Below are positions 36,197-38,512 of a stretch of DNA of 38,512 nucleotides, piece by piece; within the stretch, counting starts at the first letter, position 1; each line of letters opens with the position of its first letter. Origin of the DNA: Actinomycetota bacterium (GTDB lineage: Bacteria > Actinomycetota > CADDZG01 > JAHWKV01 > JAOPZY01); the NCBI GenBank assembly GCA_025963875.1, contig JAOPZY010000051.1, positions 1-38,512 of the forward strand, written 5' to 3'. Below the pieces are notes generated by a model. The model was not told the origin of the DNA, made no database searches, and saw only the letters and a list, made by a program, of their open reading frames with translations. The position numbers and the translations under genes were made by a program.

Positions 36197-38503
36197 TCAC
36201 CTCTGATTGACGGTGCCACGAACCGTATCCGGCTGGTCGGACCGGGAGACCACGCGTTTGCGTAGAGACGCTCCGAGGGGCGACGCTGCCGCCATGAGCA
36301 GGACGGCCGCCAGGGTGCCGAGCGTGATCAGGAAGCCCGTGCGGAGGCCGGGCGCCCGGTAGGCGAGCTCCACCCGGTGGGATCCGGCGGGGACCGGGAC
36401 CCCCTGGACCAGGCCGTCGACGCGCACCACCGCAACGACGTGCCCGTCGATCAGCGCCTCCCACCCGGGGCTCCAGGCCTGGCTGAGCACGAGCATCGCG
36501 GGCCGGGCGGCATCCACGGTGACCCCCGCACCATTCAAGCCCCACGCCACGGGGCCGGCCGTCCCCGCCGCCCCTGGTGCTCCAGTTGGGCACCGGGCGC
36601 ACGGCCGGTCGAGCAGTGCCACCGAAGCAGGGTCGAAGGGTGAGATTCCGTGGATGTCGCCGGTGGCCGACGCGAGGTTCGTCCTCGACGTGGAGCCCAC
36701 GAGGAACGCCTCGGGCAGTTTCGGCTGGTACTCGTAGCGCGTGAGACCGCCGGCGGGGCGCCCGTTCACCAGCAGCGCGGATGGACCCGGACCTCCCCGG
36801 GCCAGGTCGGGTCTGAGCACCACGGTCGTGACCCTGAGCAGGTCCAGGACGTGGCTCGTTGGGCGCCACAGGTCCTCGGTGAACAGGACCAATCCCGCGT
36901 CGGTCATCCCGATGGCCTCCGAGTAGTCCTTGGCCATCAGGACGTTGTCGGCGTTGACCGAGCGCAGACGTTTGGCGTCGGTGACGTCGACGAAGTCCAG
37001 GCCGATGGGCCGGGCGTCAGCGCCGATGTAGAGGTACCGGCCGATCCCCCCCGGTGCGCTGGCGACACCTCCCCAGGGGGTGGCCGGCGCTGCGATGTCC
37101 TGCCGGTAGGCCGCGGCCGTGGGGCCGACCTGGCGCCATTCGTAGAAGCCCCCGAACGAGAAGAAGAGGTCGGCGGCCACCAGTGCCACGAGGAGGAGCG
37201 CGCCGGCCCGGGTGCGGATCAGGCCGGCGGCACCGATGACCGCGGCGAGCGCGAAGGCGCAGGGGATCACGAGAGCGGCGGCAACCGGCTTTCCGCCCGG
37301 CACCAGGGGGGACACGCCGGGGAGGTGGGGCAACCAGAGAGCTGCGACCACCGCGCCCGCTCCCGCCGCCACGGCGAGGGCCGTTGCGAGGCGCCGCTGC
37401 TGGCGCGTGCCGCTGCGGAGTATCTTCACGCCGTATGCCCCGAGCATCGCCACCGCCAGGTCGACGCCGTAGATGTAGCGGCCCCAGGCGCGGAACTGAC
37501 CGTAGATCGGCAGGCGGAACACGACCCTGCTGAGGGGTGTCGCCGGACCGATGGCCATCACGAGGCAGAAGGCCCCGACGGCTACGAGCGCCCGCGCCCT
37601 GCGGTCGGCCCTCAATGCCACGATCCCCGCGAAGGCCAGCACGAGCAACGACAGGCCGGGATACCCGCTCAGCTCGGTGAGGCTGAAAACTCCGCCGTAG
37701 GTGGATGCGTAGGGCCCTCCGGGAAGCGTCTTTCCGAACAGGTACGGGAAGAGGAGCATCGGCAGCTGGCGGACCGGGAGAGAGAAGGTCATGGCGCCGG
37801 CATACGACAGGTCGTGGCGGACGCTCGCTTGCGCGACGAGCGCCGTCGGAAGGAGCTGCACCGCCGAGAGGCCGAGGCCCGTCGCCACGACCAGCAGGGC
37901 GAGCAATCCAGAGCGGACGGGCCGGTCGGGTTTGCCCAGGAGGGCAGAGGCGGCAACGTACACGCCCAGGACCAGCAGGTCCATGAAGAAGATCTGGCTG
38001 TGCCCCGAGAAAGCGGCAAGCGCCACGGCCGCTGCCGGGACGAGCAGACGCCAAGGACTGAATCGGTCGCGCACGAGCTCGTAGCCGTAGAGCATCCACG
38101 GAAGCCACGCGGCGCCGGCGATGATGGTCTGGTGCCCGATGTGCGCGAAGAAGAACGAGCACAGCCCGAAGCCCAGTCCGCCCACCGCGGCCGCCACCCC
38201 ATCCCCCGTGAGGCGCCGAGCCAGCAGCCATGCCCCGAGGCCGGCGATCACGAAGGTGACGACGATGGTGAGGTTGTTGGCGAGGGTGGGCGTGAGCACC
38301 AGGAAGAGCAGGTTGGGGGGGTACAGCGTGCCCGCCTGGCCGCTGGCGAGCAGCGGCATCCCGGCCTGGGCCCACGGGTTCCAGGTGGGCAGGTGCCCGC
38401 TCAGCCACGACCGGGCCGACACGATGAACCAGGGGATGAAGAGCTGGGCCCCGTCGCCCGGCGCGTAGAGCGAGGGCCCGGCGATGCCACGGATGAAGAC
38501 CAC
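36197..38503 (-). CDS. YfhO family membrane protein (N-terminus may extend beyond window)
   Basis: 768 aa, multi-TM; SARSWLSGHLPTWNPWAQAGMPLLASGQAGTLYPPNLLFL and LVLSQAWSPGWEALIDGHVVAVVRVDGLVQGVPVPAGSHRVELAYRAPGLRTGFLITL are typical YfhO motifs. Confidence 0.88.
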   Translation of the reverse strand: MVFIRGIAGPSLYAPGDGAQLFIPWFIVSARSWLSGHLPTWNPWAQAGMPLLASGQAGTLYPPNLLFLVLTPTLANNLTIVVTFVIAGLGAWLLARRLTGDGVAAAVGGLGFGLCSFFFAHIGHQTIIAGAAWLPWMLYGYELVRDRFSPWRLLVPAAAVALAAFSGHSQIFFMDLLVLGVYVAASALLGKPDRPVRSGLLALLVVATGLGLSAVQLLPTALVAQASVRHDLSYAGAMTFSLPVRQLPMLLFPYLFGKTLPGGPYASTYGGVFSLTELSGYPGLSLLVLAFAGIVALRADRRARALVAVGAFCLVMAIGPATPLSRVVFRLPIYGQFRAWGRYIYGVDLAVAMLGAYGVKILRSGTRQQRRLATALAVAAGAGAVVAALWLPHLPGVSPLVPGGKPVAAALVIPCAFALAAVIGAAGLIRTRAGALLLVALVAADLFFSFGGFYEWRQVGPTAAAYRQDIAAPATPWGGVASAPGGIGRYLYIGADARPIGLDFVDVTDAKRLRSVNADNVLMAKDYSEAIGMTDAGLVLFTEDLWRPTSHVLDLLRVTTVVLRPDLARGGPGPSALLVNGRPAGGLTRYEYQPKLPEAFLVGSTSRTNLASATGDIHGISPFDPASVALLDRPCARCPTGAPGAAGTAGPVAWGLNGAGVTVDAARPAMLVLSQAWSPGWEALIDGHVVAVVRVDGLVQGVPVPAGSHRVELAYRAPGLRTGFLITLGTLAAVLLMAAASPLGASLRKRVVSRSDQPDTVRGTVNQR

Positions 38504-38512
38504 GAGAGGAGC

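Noticed and set aside
1-38512. tRNA/rRNA genes, CRISPR arrays, prophage or IS elements
   Set aside because: No tRNA-like T-arm/anticodon structures, repeat-spacer arrays, transposase or integrase motifs seen by eye; tRNAscan/Infernal would be needed to confirm absence.

Overview
High-GC bacterial chromosomal window, most likely actinobacterial judging by codon usage and gene content. About 30 protein-coding genes are supported. I saw no tRNA, rRNA, CRISPR array, integrase or transposase. Recognisable modules: (1) a translationally coupled treX-treY-treZ trehalose operon on the minus strand, with glgC about 11 kb away; (2) a sufE/sulfurtransferase divergon; (3) a MarP-like CvpA-trypsin protease next to an LprG-like lipoprotein plus MFS pair, in the same order as mycobacterial lprG-p55; (4) a short NfeD / flotillin / PspA membrane-stress operon; (5) an orphan DNA methyltransferase with an SPPY motif; (6) an ArsR-AHSA1 pair with an operator dyad inside its promoter spacer. 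Most worth a second look: an orphan effector-like protein (16316-17587) with the AGNxAV/QR leader seen on eCIS-associated DUF4157-type proteins, fused to a domain with two G-E-x-H motifs; two copies of a 45-bp perfect inverted repeat with identical stem and loop lengths (16-13-16), both at convergent gene ends 25.7 kb apart; an FAD monooxygenase interrupted by an in-frame TGA at a position normally coding Trp; an unlisted 35-aa membrane micro-protein with its own promoter, Shine-Dalgarno and strong downstream hairpin; and a recurring -10/N6-7/ATG arrangement suggesting leaderless transcripts. All assignments come from reading the sequence; no database search was run.
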